DNA of 64,000 nucleotides, taken from positions 1 through 64,000 of the forward strand of contig JARXAD010000003.1 in NCBI GenBank assembly GCA_029866025.1, written 5' to 3'. Under the pieces are notes generated by a model. It was not told where the DNA came from and ran no database searches. It saw only the letters and a program-made list of their open reading frames with translations. Every line of letters begins with the position of its first letter. Within the stretch, counting starts at the first letter, position 1. This document shows positions 54,977 through 63,984 of the stretch, in pieces. Position numbers and translations under genes: made by a program. This DNA comes from Vampirovibrionales bacterium (GTDB taxonomy: Bacteria; Cyanobacteriota; Vampirovibrionia; Vampirovibrionales; Vampirovibrionaceae).

Positions 54977-56065
54977 TTAGGTGCTTAAATAATTTTGGAG
55001 GCTCTTGATGTCTTTACTGTTACGGCACAACTTACGTAGTTTATTCAACGCCCGTGTTTCAATTTGGCGCACTCGCTCGCGCGAGACCCCAAACAACTGG
55101 CCAATTTCCTCCAGTGTCCGTTTGTTACCGTCTTTTAGGCCAAATCGAAGCTCCAGTACGTCTTTTTCTCGTGCACGGAGGGATTTTAAAATATTTTCCA
55201 CGTCTTGAGTAAGGTTATCAGCGCTTACCTGTTCCTCAGGGGCTTCTGCATTGTTATCAATCAAGGTATCACTAATGCGCGCCTGATCATCCTTGTTGTA
55301 CAAGGGTGTTTCTAAGCTAATGGTGGCCTGGGTGGCTTTCAGGGCCAGCCGCACCTTGGCCAATGAAATGCCTAAATGCTTTGCCAACTCTTCTCGGGTG
55401 GGGTTGCGATCCAACGCTTCGCTTAAATCACGGGTGGCTTTTTTCACCTTGCCAATGGTTTCAATCATGTGCACTGGCAAGCGAATGGTACGGGATTTAT
55501 CAGCAATGCCCCGAGTAATCGCTTGTTGTATCCACCACGTGGCATAGGTGGAAAAGCGAAAGCCTCGTTTGTAGTCAAATTTTTCAGCAGCCCGAATGAG
55601 GCCCAGATTGCCTTCTTGAATTAAATCCAGCAACGACAGGCCCCGCCCCACGTATTTTTTGGCAATACTTACCACCAGTCTCAGGTTCGCCTGAATCAGC
55701 TGGGTTTTGGCATCTTCGTCCAAATCCACCATAATTTTTTTGGCCAGCTCCCGCTCTTCATCGGCGGTTAGTAATTTAATACGGCCAATTTGCTGCAAGT
55801 ACATGCGCACCGAATCGTCGGTGGCGGTATCTTCGCTACCCAACACAATTTTTGATTTTAGCCGTGGCGATTCCGCATCGTCATCAGGGCTCTCTTCCTC
55901 GGGTTCCGGTTCATCGTCTTCCAGAGACACTGCCTCGGCAGCGTCATCCAGCCCCAATTCGTCATCTTCATCCTCGTCTACGGCCGGTACCACCCCAGCC
56001 ACAACACCCCCCTCAGACTCAACTTCTGGGGCAGTAACAGGCGACAATGTAGACTTACGGGCCAT
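54977..56065 (-). CDS. rpoD: primary RNA polymerase sigma factor (RpoD/SigA)
   Basis: 362 residues. Regions 1.2 to 4.2 are intact: [105 protein letters not shown], and [42 protein letters not shown]. Residues 10-75 are very acidic in place of a region 1.1. The stop is followed leftward by a GCCGCC-AA-GGCGGC hairpin without a T-tract. Upstream lies a 370-base gap with a 98-base tandem duplication. Confidence 0.95.
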   Translation of the reverse strand: MARKSTLSPVTAPEVESEGGVVAGVVPAVDEDEDDELGLDDAAEAVSLEDDEPEPEEESPDDDAESPRLKSKIVLGSEDTATDDSVRMYLQQIGRIKLLTADEERELAKKIMVDLDEDAKTQLIQANLRLVVSIAKKYVGRGLSLLDLIQEGNLGLIRAAEKFDYKRGFRFSTYATWWIQQAITRGIADKSRTIRLPVHMIETIGKVKKATRDLSEALDRNPTREELAKHLGISLAKVRLALKATQATISLETPLYNKDDQARISDTLIDNNAEAPEEQVSADNLTQDVENILKSLRAREKDVLELRFGLKDGNKRTLEEIGQLFGVSRERVRQIETRALNKLRKLCRNSKDIKSLQNYLST

Positions 56066-56206
56066 CAGAACCTAGGTTCTCCAAAGCAATAGGCAGGTAA
56101 CAGCGCTAGACCTTAAGACTGGTCGGCCCTCGATTATAAGGGGGCAACGCCCTATTTTGAGCTGCCCCTCCTCCCAATCCCATCCATTCAACCGACCTCG
56201 CCTTGG

Positions 56207-56393
56207 GGAGGTTTATTAACTTAAATAATGCGTCACTCTCCATTAACGTTTAGTACCCGTGAAAGATATCAGTATGAAAAACAAGCTTGCTGGGAACCCC
56301 AAGGCAAGGCTTATTAACTTAAATATTACGTCACCACCCATTAACGGTTAGTGGCTGCGAAAGATACCAGTATAAAAACCCAGCTTACTCGTG
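56207..56393. repeat. 98-base tandem duplication containing degenerate palindromes
   Basis: The segment starting with TTATTAACTTAAATA recurs with a period of 98 bases (56213 and 56311). Copies share TTATTAACTTAAAT, CGTCAC, CATTAACG, TTAGT, GAAAGATA-C/T-CAGTAT-A/G-AAAA, then CAAGCTTGCTGGG or CCCAGCTTACTCG. They end in imperfect versions of the dispersed palindrome. The region, 56066-56436, has no gene. Confidence 0.8.
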
Positions 56394-56436
56394 CCCAGAA
56401 AGCTGTGGTTTTATAGTTAATTTTTCAGTAATCACG

Positions 56437-56973
56437 TTAGTGGATGGTGAGGGAGTGAAACAAGGGATCGCTAGGGGTGGCGGCAATAGCGTCCACGCTT
56501 TGCTGAGACCGAAAGTCATCCAGACGCTGGGCTAAAGCACTATCGTGTAACGCTAAAATACTAGCGGCCAACAAGGCGGCGTTTTTAGCCCCCGCTGGGC
56601 CAATGGCCAGCGTACCTACGGGGACGCCCGCAGGCATTTGCACCATGGACAGCAAACTATCCATGCCTTTGAGGGCCTTACTTTTTACCGGAACCCCCAA
56701 AACAGGCAGTGGCGTGTTGGCGGCAATCATACCCGGCAAATGGGCTGAGCCACCGGCCCCGGCGATAATCACCTGAATCCCGCCGTCTTTGGCGCCTTTG
56801 GCAAAGGCTGTCAGTCGATCCGGTGTGCGATGGGCGGAAACAATGGCGCAGCCATAAGGAATGCCCAATTGTTCCAATACCTCACATGCCCCTTGCATGG
56901 TCTCCCAGTCGCTATGACTCCCCATCACCACCCCTACAAGGGGTTTTTCATTGGGTAGATTGTTTGTGGACAT
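56437..56973 (-). CDS. purE: N5-carboxyaminoimidazole ribonucleotide mutase
   Basis: Purine synthesis step converting N5-CAIR to CAIR. 178 residues. [93 protein letters not shown] are characteristic. AAAGGATG precedes the ATG. No purK beside it. Confidence 0.96.
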   Translation of the reverse strand: MSTNNLPNEKPLVGVVMGSHSDWETMQGACEVLEQLGIPYGCAIVSAHRTPDRLTAFAKGAKDGGIQVIIAGAGGSAHLPGMIAANTPLPVLGVPVKSKALKGMDSLLSMVQMPAGVPVGTLAIGPAGAKNAALLAASILALHDSALAQRLDDFRSQQSVDAIAATPSDPLFHSLTIH

Positions 56974-57036
56974 TTAAACATCCTTTAAAAAACACAGGCT
57001 AACCCTTGAAATGATGATAGAAAATAACGCAATTAC

Positions 57037-57063
57037 TCAGTATAAAAAGCAGCCTTCGGCTGC
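57037..57063 (-). terminator. terminator of the response-regulator gene
   Basis: Read leftward, GCAGCC-GAA-GGCTGC followed by TTTTTATACTG; abuts the TAG stop. The tail equals that of the dispersed palindrome copies. Confidence 0.8.
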
Positions 57064-57762
57064 CTAGCCGGCGACGAGACCAGAGCGCATAGCCAACACG
57101 GCGGCTTGGGTGCGGTCATCCACGCACAATTTTTGCAAAATGCTGTGCACGTGGGCTTTGGCGGTGGCTTTGGTAATGACCAATTTTTCGGCAATATCCG
57201 GGTTGCTGTTGCCGTCCACAATCAGTTGCAGCACTTCCATTTCGCGGGGTGTTAGGGGGGATTCGCTGGGCAGCAAGGAGCGATCCACAGGGCGACCCAC
57301 GGGCGCTTCGGCTGCATTGCTAGTAGGGGCTTGCCCAATGCGGTTCATCACAATGCGTGCCACGGTGGGGTCTAGCCAAGCAGCGCCTTCGTTTACGGCC
57401 ACAATGGCGTTAAACAGAGTCTCTTGATCGGTGCCCTTCATGCAATAGCCATCGGCGCCGGCAGCCAAGGCTGCCAACACGTCTTGTTCGTTGTCTTTGC
57501 TGGTTAGCATTAAAATGCGAGTCTCAGGCATGACGGCTTTGATGCGTTGGGTGGCTTCAATGCCATCCATTTCCGGCAGGCCAATGTCCATTAAAATCAC
57601 GTCGGGGCCTAGCTCAGCGGCTTGGGTAACGGCTTGCTGGCCATTGACGGCTTGCCCCACCACGCTAAAGCGGGTGTCTTGCTCTAAGGTTAGTTGGATG
57701 CCCATGCGGGTCATGGGGTGATCTTCCACCACCAGTAGGCGAATCGGTTCGATGGCGGCCAT
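57064..57762 (-). CDS. NarL/LuxR-type response regulator
   Basis: 232 residues from the ATG at 57762 (AAGGGATG upstream). Receiver domain: LLVVEDHPMTRMGI, phosphoacceptor Asp in DVILMDIGLPEMDG, Thr in MLTS, Lys in YCMKG. Linker of about 45 residues, then a GerE-type HTH (SPLTPREMEVLQLIVDGNSNPDIAEKLVITKATAKAHVHSILQKL). Its sensor kinase is not in the window. Confidence 0.93.
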   Translation of the reverse strand: MAAIEPIRLLVVEDHPMTRMGIQLTLEQDTRFSVVGQAVNGQQAVTQAAELGPDVILMDIGLPEMDGIEATQRIKAVMPETRILMLTSKDNEQDVLAALAAGADGYCMKGTDQETLFNAIVAVNEGAAWLDPTVARIVMNRIGQAPTSNAAEAPVGRPVDRSLLPSESPLTPREMEVLQLIVDGNSNPDIAEKLVITKATAKAHVHSILQKLCVDDRTQAAVLAMRSGLVAG

Positions 57763-57957
57763 GACGGCATCCCTTTTCACTAAAAAACAGTGATAATTAT
57801 CATACCCCAACCCAAACAAAGGCGCTTGGGCATTTTTTATAAAAGCTGCTGGTTTTTTCTCGCCTCATACAGCTCTATTGGTTACAATGGTTTAAGGAAT
57901 TTCAATGTGTCTGTTGGGTTATTAAAGTGTGCTGTTAAAGTATAAAGGGCTGCGTTA

Positions 57958-59724
57958 ATGAGTTCAAATCGCCTGTGGTACGACGTGTTGGTGGTGGGCG
58001 GCAGCCCCAGCGGCTTGGCTTTGGCCCACCGGCTGGTGGATTTGTGCATTGCTAGCGGACAACCCCTCAACATGGCCATTTTGGAAAAAGCCCCCGAGTT
58101 TGGCCGTCACTGTATGAGTGGCGCCGTGTCGAATCCCCACGTCATCAAGCGTTTATTCCCCAACTGGCAGGCGGACGGTTTCCCCATTGAGGCCGTGTGC
58201 ACCGAAAGCCACTTTACCCTGATGGGGAAAGATAAAACGTGGGATGTGCCTAGTATTGCATTGCCCAAAGGCGTGAAGAAAGAAGGCTATCACATCCTCA
58301 GCCTCTCCAATACGGTGGCGTGGATGGCTGCCCAATTGGAAGCCAAGATAGCCCAGCATGATCACATTAATGTGGATTTGTTAACTGGTTTTAGCGCTCA
58401 TCAGGTGGTGTGGGAACCCAATGAAGCCGGTGAGCGACAAGTCGTAGGGGTGCAGGTGGTGGAACACGCCACGGGCAACCCCGATGACGACAACCTCTAT
58501 GCCCGCGTGGTGTGCTTTGGGGACAAAGGCTTTATATCCCGCGATTTTGTAGACGCCTTAAACCTACGCCCCAACCCCCAATGCTGGAGCGTGGGCGTGA
58601 AAGAAGTGTGGGAGCTACCCGCCGGTAAGAATTTAGAGGGCAAGGTATGGCACACGCTGGGCTGGCCTATTTTGGATGGCACCTTTGGCGGCGGCTTTGT
58701 GTACGGCATGAAAGACAATCGCCTAACGGTGGGCTTGGTCATTTCGCTGGATAGTGAAAATCCCAACATCAACCCTCAGCAAACCCTGCAAGCCTACAAA
58801 CAGCATCCGTGGCTGCAAGAGCTGTTGGCCGGTGGCAAACTCCTAAAATACGGTGCGGCCACGCTTCCCGAGGGCGGTTACTACAGCCTGCCCACCCAAT
58901 TTGCCTGCAATGGTGGATTATTGCTGGGTGACGCCTTGGGTGTGTTGAACATCAGCAGCTTGGCGGGTATTGATAAGGCCTTAGAATGCGGTATACAAGC
59001 CGCGGAAGTGCTACACGCTGGTTTGCAAGCAGCCACAGACGACGTGCCAGATTTCTCCAACAAACGCTTGAGCGAGTACCAAACCAACCTGATGAAAACC
59101 CACGTGGGGCAAGAACTTTATGAAGGCCGTTATTTCCGCCATGCGTGGAAAGACAACCCTCGGTTGCTAAAATCCTACTTGCCCTGCGTGCTGGCAGGCG
59201 TGGATGCGGGTAATCCTATTGCGGGCTTTATCAACGTAGGTCTCAAGAATAATCCCTTTCAGGCGTTGAGCGATGCCCTAACACTAAAAGGCCTAATGGA
59301 AGGCACGGCGGATATTGGGCCGGTCGTCTACAAAAAAGATCACGAATACATTGATCCTAATTTTAAGGCTTCGCCGCTGCCCCCCCAGCCCAAGGCGGAT
59401 AAGAGCCTCTTGGTCTCTCGCCCCGATGCGGTGTGGTTTGCAGGCCCCGTGTACCACGAAGAAAACAAGCACATTGATGAATTTAGCGCCGATACCTGTA
59501 AAACCTGTATTGCCACCTACGATGCCGTGGGCAAAGACACCCCCTGTGTGAGCGATTGCACCGCCGAAGTCCATCGTACCGATGTGGTGAACGACCTGCG
59601 GGTGCATGGGATGTCTCTGGAAAACTGCATTCAGTGCCGCACGTGTGAGTTGGTTTGCCCTCAAGAAAACCTCCGCGTGCGCCCCACGGAACAAGGCAGC
59701 GGCCCCGATTTTATGGGGTTGTAG
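57958..59724 (+). CDS. electron transfer flavoprotein-ubiquinone oxidoreductase (ETF-QO)
   Basis: 588 residues. N-terminal FAD motif YDVLVVGGSPSGLALAHRL, substrate/quinone region with GGSVYGM-like GGGFVYGMKDNRLTVGLV, GAATLPEGGYYSLP, and GGLLLGDALGVLNISSLAGIDKALECGIQAAEVL. The C-terminal 4Fe-4S site is CIQCRTCELVCP (CX2CX2CX3C), plus a further cysteine group (TCKTCIATYDAVGKDTPCVSDC). Passes electrons from ETF to the quinone pool; membrane associated. etfAB are not in the window. Confidence 0.93.
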   Translation: MSSNRLWYDVLVVGGSPSGLALAHRLVDLCIASGQPLNMAILEKAPEFGRHCMSGAVSNPHVIKRLFPNWQADGFPIEAVCTESHFTLMGKDKTWDVPSIALPKGVKKEGYHILSLSNTVAWMAAQLEAKIAQHDHINVDLLTGFSAHQVVWEPNEAGERQVVGVQVVEHATGNPDDDNLYARVVCFGDKGFISRDFVDALNLRPNPQCWSVGVKEVWELPAGKNLEGKVWHTLGWPILDGTFGGGFVYGMKDNRLTVGLVISLDSENPNINPQQTLQAYKQHPWLQELLAGGKLLKYGAATLPEGGYYSLPTQFACNGGLLLGDALGVLNISSLAGIDKALECGIQAAEVLHAGLQAATDDVPDFSNKRLSEYQTNLMKTHVGQELYEGRYFRHAWKDNPRLLKSYLPCVLAGVDAGNPIAGFINVGLKNNPFQALSDALTLKGLMEGTADIGPVVYKKDHEYIDPNFKASPLPPQPKADKSLLVSRPDAVWFAGPVYHEENKHIDEFSADTCKTCIATYDAVGKDTPCVSDCTAEVHRTDVVNDLRVHGMSLENCIQCRTCELVCPQENLRVRPTEQGSGPDFMGL

Positions 59725-60084
59725 GGGCTTTATAATTCTTGGTTTCTTTGCCGGGGGGGCCCGCCCCTCTCAACACTCCCCGCACAGGGGCTGCGCCCCT
59801 CGTGTATCCCGCAAATAGATCTAAACAACGTCCTTCTGTGGGATGTCGGGTGTCGCCAGAACTGCGGCTGCGCTTCGCTTGCCCGCAGACAGGCGTTGTG
59901 AGGCCTTTGCTAATACACAATGTACGCCTCACAACCCACCCTTACCCACATCACGCTGCTTGAACAGGTTGTTTAGGGTTTACGCTAAATGCAAATTGCT
60001 AAACCCAGCTTGCTGGGCTTGCATGATTGTGAAGGCTGCTGTATAAAGTAGTATCTACTTTTTTACTAGGAAATCTCTGTCCCC
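59725..60084. other. repeat-rich intergenic region
   Basis: No supported gene. Contains GGGGC-TGC-GCCCC (about 59785-59800), a perfect 10-base inverted repeat GTTGTGAGGC / GCCTCACAAC with a 21-base loop (59895-59935), and dispersed palindrome copy 5 at 60004. Confidence 0.6.
60004..60017. repeat. dispersed palindrome, copy 5
   Basis: Perfect CCCAGCTTGCTGGG, preceded by TAAA and followed by CTTGCATG. Confidence 0.8.
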
Positions 60085-60192
60085 GTGTTCAACGCCGCAA
60101 TGATGTGTCAAATGCCCATGCCCGCCATGATGATGGTGGCTATGATGATGCGCTTGCACCCGGCTCTCGGCACGGATAAAACACACGGCTAA
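60085..60192 (+). CDS. possible methionine-rich microprotein
   Basis: A 35-residue frame (GTG 60085, or ATG 60100) with about eleven Met in the first 22 residues (MMCQMPMPAMMMVAMMM), then RLHPALGTDKTHG. It ends 22 bases before a strong terminator, which suggests a short transcript here. No ribosome site at normal distance (AGGA is about 15 bases before the GTG). Met/Cys/His content could bind copper, but this may be a chance frame. Confidence 0.3.
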   Translation: MFNAAMMCQMPMPAMMMVAMMMRLHPALGTDKTHG

Positions 60193-60213
60193 CTGCCACA
60201 CCCGTTTTAACCC

Positions 60214-60256
60214 AAAAACCGCCAGAGCCTCCCTCGAGACTCGGCGGTTTTTGTTT
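60214..60256 (+). terminator. strong intrinsic terminator
   Basis: AAAAACCGCC (60214-60223) and GGCGGTTTTT (60243-60252) with a loop that can itself pair (GAG/CTC), then TTGTTTT. Confidence 0.85.
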
Positions 60257-60446
60257 TACCGCTTCTTTCTTTTCAGGTTACCAATGCTTTTGTCTCTGAC
60301 CACTCTCATCATCTTTACCACGGCGTTACGAATGTATCGCTCTGTAATGGCTTGGATGCGAATGCACGCACCAAATTTTCTTCACCATCCTTTATTCCCA
60401 TTAAGCGCTTCTCAGGCCTTAACAGGCCCTTACTTACTGACTACCG

Positions 60447-62306
60447 ATGACACTCCCTCGATCTCAACCGTTGCTCTTTGCCTCCACCCGCCAATCGGGT
60501 GTAGCCTCGGCCATGGCACTGGATGGGGTAAACCAGCCTTCTAATGTCGGGTTTGGCAACGCCACTAGCGCAGCTACCCATAATTTGGTAACCACCATTG
60601 CGGGTCCTGGCAAAGATGTAGCCCAGCGAGTTTTGGTTAAGGCCGTCAAAAATTACAATTATGATCAGTTGGGCAGTTTTTTTATTAAAGCCCTGCCCGT
60701 TCTTTCCATTCCTGTCATTGGCAAATTTTTATCCCAGGTGCTCCCTAACACGGTACGTCTCAATGAGTCGTCCATGGGTGCCTCTCATATTATGTTTGCC
60801 CAAGATACTGCCAGTGTATGGGCAGCCAAAATGACGGCCATGCGCAGCGTCATTGAAGGCTTAGAAACAACCTTTGTAGAATTTGTGGAATCGGGGTTAT
60901 TTTATTACACAGCACCGTTGGTGGGTCACCTGCTTAGCCGTGGCCTACACGCTGGCCTTGACAAGGCGAAGATCAACGTTAAGGGGGCTGATGATTACGT
61001 CCATTGGCGTGAATTTGGCAACCACATGGATTCCATTGGGCGCACCGTGCTGGGCAAGGTAAATGATACCGACTTTAAGTGGAACAAAGCCCTTCATGCC
61101 GATTTTATTCACGCCTTAAAAACCACCCACACGCCAGAAGCCCGCTGGGCCCGAAAACTGATTGGCCTAAAAGCGGGCGTTATTGTGGGTGTTTTTGGTG
61201 CCCTGATTGGGGAATACGCCCTCAACTTTGCCAAAAACCTACTCACCCTAAAACTATTTAAAACCGGCGACTTTACTGATGTGGCCAACCTGACGGATCG
61301 CAACCTAAAAAAGCAAGATACAAAAAACCACCCCACCGCTGTAAAAGCACGCAGACGGATTAAACAAAGCTTGTGGGCGGCTTTAGGCATTGTGGGGGCA
61401 GGGTCAGCGCTAGCATTTTCTGCCGCTAAAGGTGGGCGCGCATTAACCATTGCCCTTGGAATCTTAAAAAAAATACCCCGTTGGGGCAGTTTTGATTTTA
61501 ATGTGGGCTTTAAGTTGTTTGGCCAACACAAAGCGGGCAGCTTTGCGGCATTGCGAGAGCGTGTGTGGTTTGGTAATCATGCGGCAGGAACCGCCGTTCC
61601 CACACTGGGCTTAGGAAAATTGCTAAAATACAGCGTGATTACCTTGGGTGGCATTGGGTATTTAGACGCCTCTCGTGACAAGTTGGAGCTAAAAGAAAAC
61701 TTTACCCGCGTGTGGTGCGTGGTGATGCCTTACCTGATGTTTGGCCATAATGTTTTAGTAGAGCAGTTACGCCGCTTGGGTGATAAGGATTACAAAGTAG
61801 GGCGGTTTGTTCAGCGCCAATTCCCCAGTATTTATGAGCTGTTTAATCGTATCCAAACGGTGGATAAAGGGGGCAGCCCTGCCTTTATGCGACATAAAGA
61901 TATTTTAAAGACCGCCTTAAGCAAGGCAGGACTGAATGATGTACTCCCTTCACGAGGTGACCATATTGTCTATCAAAACACCCTGAACGATCTTCAAAAA
62001 TCCCACCCAGAAGCGCATAAAATTGCCATTGAAGAGTACAAACGCCTAATGCAAGCCAAGAACAAGGCCTTTTTAGCGCCCTTTACTTTCGGGGTACTGG
62101 TGGTGGGCATGACGGTGGCGTGGCTCAACCGTTTTTGGACCGATTATCGCTTTAGCACCCAGCGCAAAGTGTGGGCCGACACCATTTTGAAAGACCTGAA
62201 GCAAAAATCGGTGCAAGCCGTTTTTCAAAATCTTACTTATTCTTCCACCTTTCGGCCTTTAGGCTCGTTGCCAAGCACACCGCAATTTAAGCAAGTGGGC
62301 TACTAA
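60447..62306 (+). CDS. large membrane protein of unknown function
   Basis: Up to 619 residues. Several hydrophobic segments: around 85-105 (FFIKALPVLSIPVIGKFLSQVL), 250-270 (GLKAGVIVGVFGALIGEYAL), 315-345 (LWAALGIVGAGSALAFSAAKGGRALTIALGIL), and 575-595 (LAPFTFGVLVVGMTVAWLNRFW). Between them are basic, helical, soluble parts. No motif recognised. The start is unsure: the ATG at 60447 has no ribosome site, and an overlapping frame at 60251-60544 with a hydrophobic N-terminus might be translated first. Confidence 0.65.
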   Translation: MTLPRSQPLLFASTRQSGVASAMALDGVNQPSNVGFGNATSAATHNLVTTIAGPGKDVAQRVLVKAVKNYNYDQLGSFFIKALPVLSIPVIGKFLSQVLPNTVRLNESSMGASHIMFAQDTASVWAAKMTAMRSVIEGLETTFVEFVESGLFYYTAPLVGHLLSRGLHAGLDKAKINVKGADDYVHWREFGNHMDSIGRTVLGKVNDTDFKWNKALHADFIHALKTTHTPEARWARKLIGLKAGVIVGVFGALIGEYALNFAKNLLTLKLFKTGDFTDVANLTDRNLKKQDTKNHPTAVKARRRIKQSLWAALGIVGAGSALAFSAAKGGRALTIALGILKKIPRWGSFDFNVGFKLFGQHKAGSFAALRERVWFGNHAAGTAVPTLGLGKLLKYSVITLGGIGYLDASRDKLELKENFTRVWCVVMPYLMFGHNVLVEQLRRLGDKDYKVGRFVQRQFPSIYELFNRIQTVDKGGSPAFMRHKDILKTALSKAGLNDVLPSRGDHIVYQNTLNDLQKSHPEAHKIAIEEYKRLMQAKNKAFLAPFTFGVLVVGMTVAWLNRFWTDYRFSTQRKVWADTILKDLKQKSVQAVFQNLTYSSTFRPLGSLPSTPQFKQVGY

Positions 62307-62402
62307 TCGTGGTTTAGATAGGTCACTTCGCTTAAAGCAACCTCCTAAGTGTAATCCTGCCCATCCCTTTCAAAAAGGGTCCTTGCCCCCTACAATTACC
62401 CC

Positions 62403-63428
62403 ATGACTACTGCATTCCCACTATCGCCTCAACCCAATCTTGCTTCGAAAACGGCCAGCCAAACCCTTATAAAAGTGGATCTTGTAAAAGGGGAGCTTGC
62501 TCCCCCCTACCGATCGTATAACCACTGGTTGCAAGAACAATTTGGTGGTCGGGTAGCCAAAATTTCGGTGGATCCAGGCTTTACCTGCCCCAATATGGAT
62601 GGTACCAAGGGCGTGGGCGGCTGCACTTTTTGCGATGAAACCGGGTCATCCTCTCGCGTACCCATTAAAACGGAAAGTATTACGGAGCAAATTTTAAAAA
62701 CCTTGCCTAAAATGCAGGATCGCTTTAATACCCATCGCTTTATTGCGTATTTTCAGCCGCGCACCAATACCTACGCGCCGGTGGCTAAACTTAAGGCCGT
62801 GTATGATGAAGCCTTAGCCGCCCACCCCGATATTATGGGGCTGGCCATTAGCACCCGACCCGATTGCGTAGACGAAGAAAAGCTGGCCCTGATTGCCAGC
62901 TACCAACAGCCCGGCCGTTTGGTCAGTATTGAGTACGGCTTACAAAGCATCCACAACCGGTCGTTGGCGGCGGTGAACCGTTGCGAGACGGTGGAAGACT
63001 TTGAGACAGCCTATGCCCTCACACAACAATACGGCATTGATCACTGCATTCATGTGATTTTGGGCTTGCCCGGCGAAAGCTGGGAGGACATGATGGCCAC
63101 GGCCAATCAGCTGGCCGCATGGCGGGTAGCCGGTGTCAAAATTCATTTGCTGGTAGCCATGAACAAAACCATGCTGGCCAAAGACTTTGAAGCTGGCCGA
63201 TGGGCTCCTATGGAGCGAAACACTTACATTCACACCGTGTGCGATTTTATTGAACGTTTACACCCCGAATGTGTGATTCACCGAGTAGCAGGCAACGGAC
63301 ACCCCTTGCATGTGCTGGCCCCCAGGTGGATGACAGAAAAATTTGACGTAATGAGTGACATTGACGCTGAGTTTAGCCGTCGTGGCACGCGGCAAGGCAG
63401 CCACTGTAACACTTTTTTTACAAAATAG
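62403..63428 (+). CDS. radical SAM protein, TIGR01212/YhcC family
   Basis: 341 residues. YRSYNHWLQEQFGGRVAKISVDPGFTCPNMDGTKGVGGCTFCDE carries the radical SAM cysteines (CX11CX2C, the variant spacing of this family). FQPRTNTYAPVAKLKAVYDEAL, GLAISTRPDCVDEEKLALI, and VSIEYGLQSIHNRSLAAVNR follow. Reaction not established for the family. The first 35 residues are variable. Near 62490 a GGGGAGCTTGCTCCCC palindrome is part of the coding sequence. Confidence 0.9.
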   Translation: MTTAFPLSPQPNLASKTASQTLIKVDLVKGELAPPYRSYNHWLQEQFGGRVAKISVDPGFTCPNMDGTKGVGGCTFCDETGSSSRVPIKTESITEQILKTLPKMQDRFNTHRFIAYFQPRTNTYAPVAKLKAVYDEALAAHPDIMGLAISTRPDCVDEEKLALIASYQQPGRLVSIEYGLQSIHNRSLAAVNRCETVEDFETAYALTQQYGIDHCIHVILGLPGESWEDMMATANQLAAWRVAGVKIHLLVAMNKTMLAKDFEAGRWAPMERNTYIHTVCDFIERLHPECVIHRVAGNGHPLHVLAPRWMTEKFDVMSDIDAEFSRRGTRQGSHCNTFFTK

Positions 63429-63507
63429 CACATAAAAATATTGAGGACGTTTATTGCCATTAGAAGAACCGTATTCCCCCCACTGAACACGTGATTGGAT
63501 CGACTGT

Positions 63508-63984
63508 ATGAATAAATTGCTTACCCTCCCCTTAGCCGCACTTATATTGCTCTCCCCCGTTACTTCAAGCGTATCTCATTCAAAAGATAAATTTTCGACA
63601 AGCGATTATTTAAGTAACGTGCTCAACTTGCTTGGCAATGATAACTACCGTTACGAATTTAAACCAGCTAACCAGTCTTTTACCAGCTTCTATGCAGATG
63701 TTCGCACTAGTGCTCTGGTTATTTCAGATAATAGGAAAACTAAGCATGCCACTGAGTTTAGCAATCATTTTTCAGGTACGTTTGAAGACGATCAACTTAA
63801 AAGCGTTTCGTTTGATCGCGGTACAGATAGTAATGGATCAGAAACCGTGATGTGCGATGCAAGTGGAACTATTTTTGTTAATGGGCAAAAACAGGAAGGG
63901 TTAAGCGACACCTATGGTAAACAATGGTTTAAAGCCTTTAAAAAATTACACAACGAAGGCATGTGGGCGAAAGAACCTGTATAA
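63508..63984 (+). CDS. small exported protein of unknown function
   Basis: 158 residues with a signal peptide (MNKLLTLPLAALILLSPVTSSVSHS). The mature part is beta-rich by composition (NYRYEFKPANQSFTSFYADVRTSALVISDN, SGTIFVNGQKQEG) with one cysteine. A+T-rich compared with the neighbouring yhcC-like gene. No family recognised. Confidence 0.65.
   Translation: MNKLLTLPLAALILLSPVTSSVSHSKDKFSTSDYLSNVLNLLGNDNYRYEFKPANQSFTSFYADVRTSALVISDNRKTKHATEFSNHFSGTFEDDQLKSVSFDRGTDSNGSETVMCDASGTIFVNGQKQEGLSDTYGKQWFKAFKKLHNEGMWAKEPV

Noticed and set aside
59739-59963. Overlapping short frames after the ETF-QO gene
   Set aside because: They run through palindromic, repeat-rich DNA in both directions, lack ribosome sites and have no protein-like pattern.
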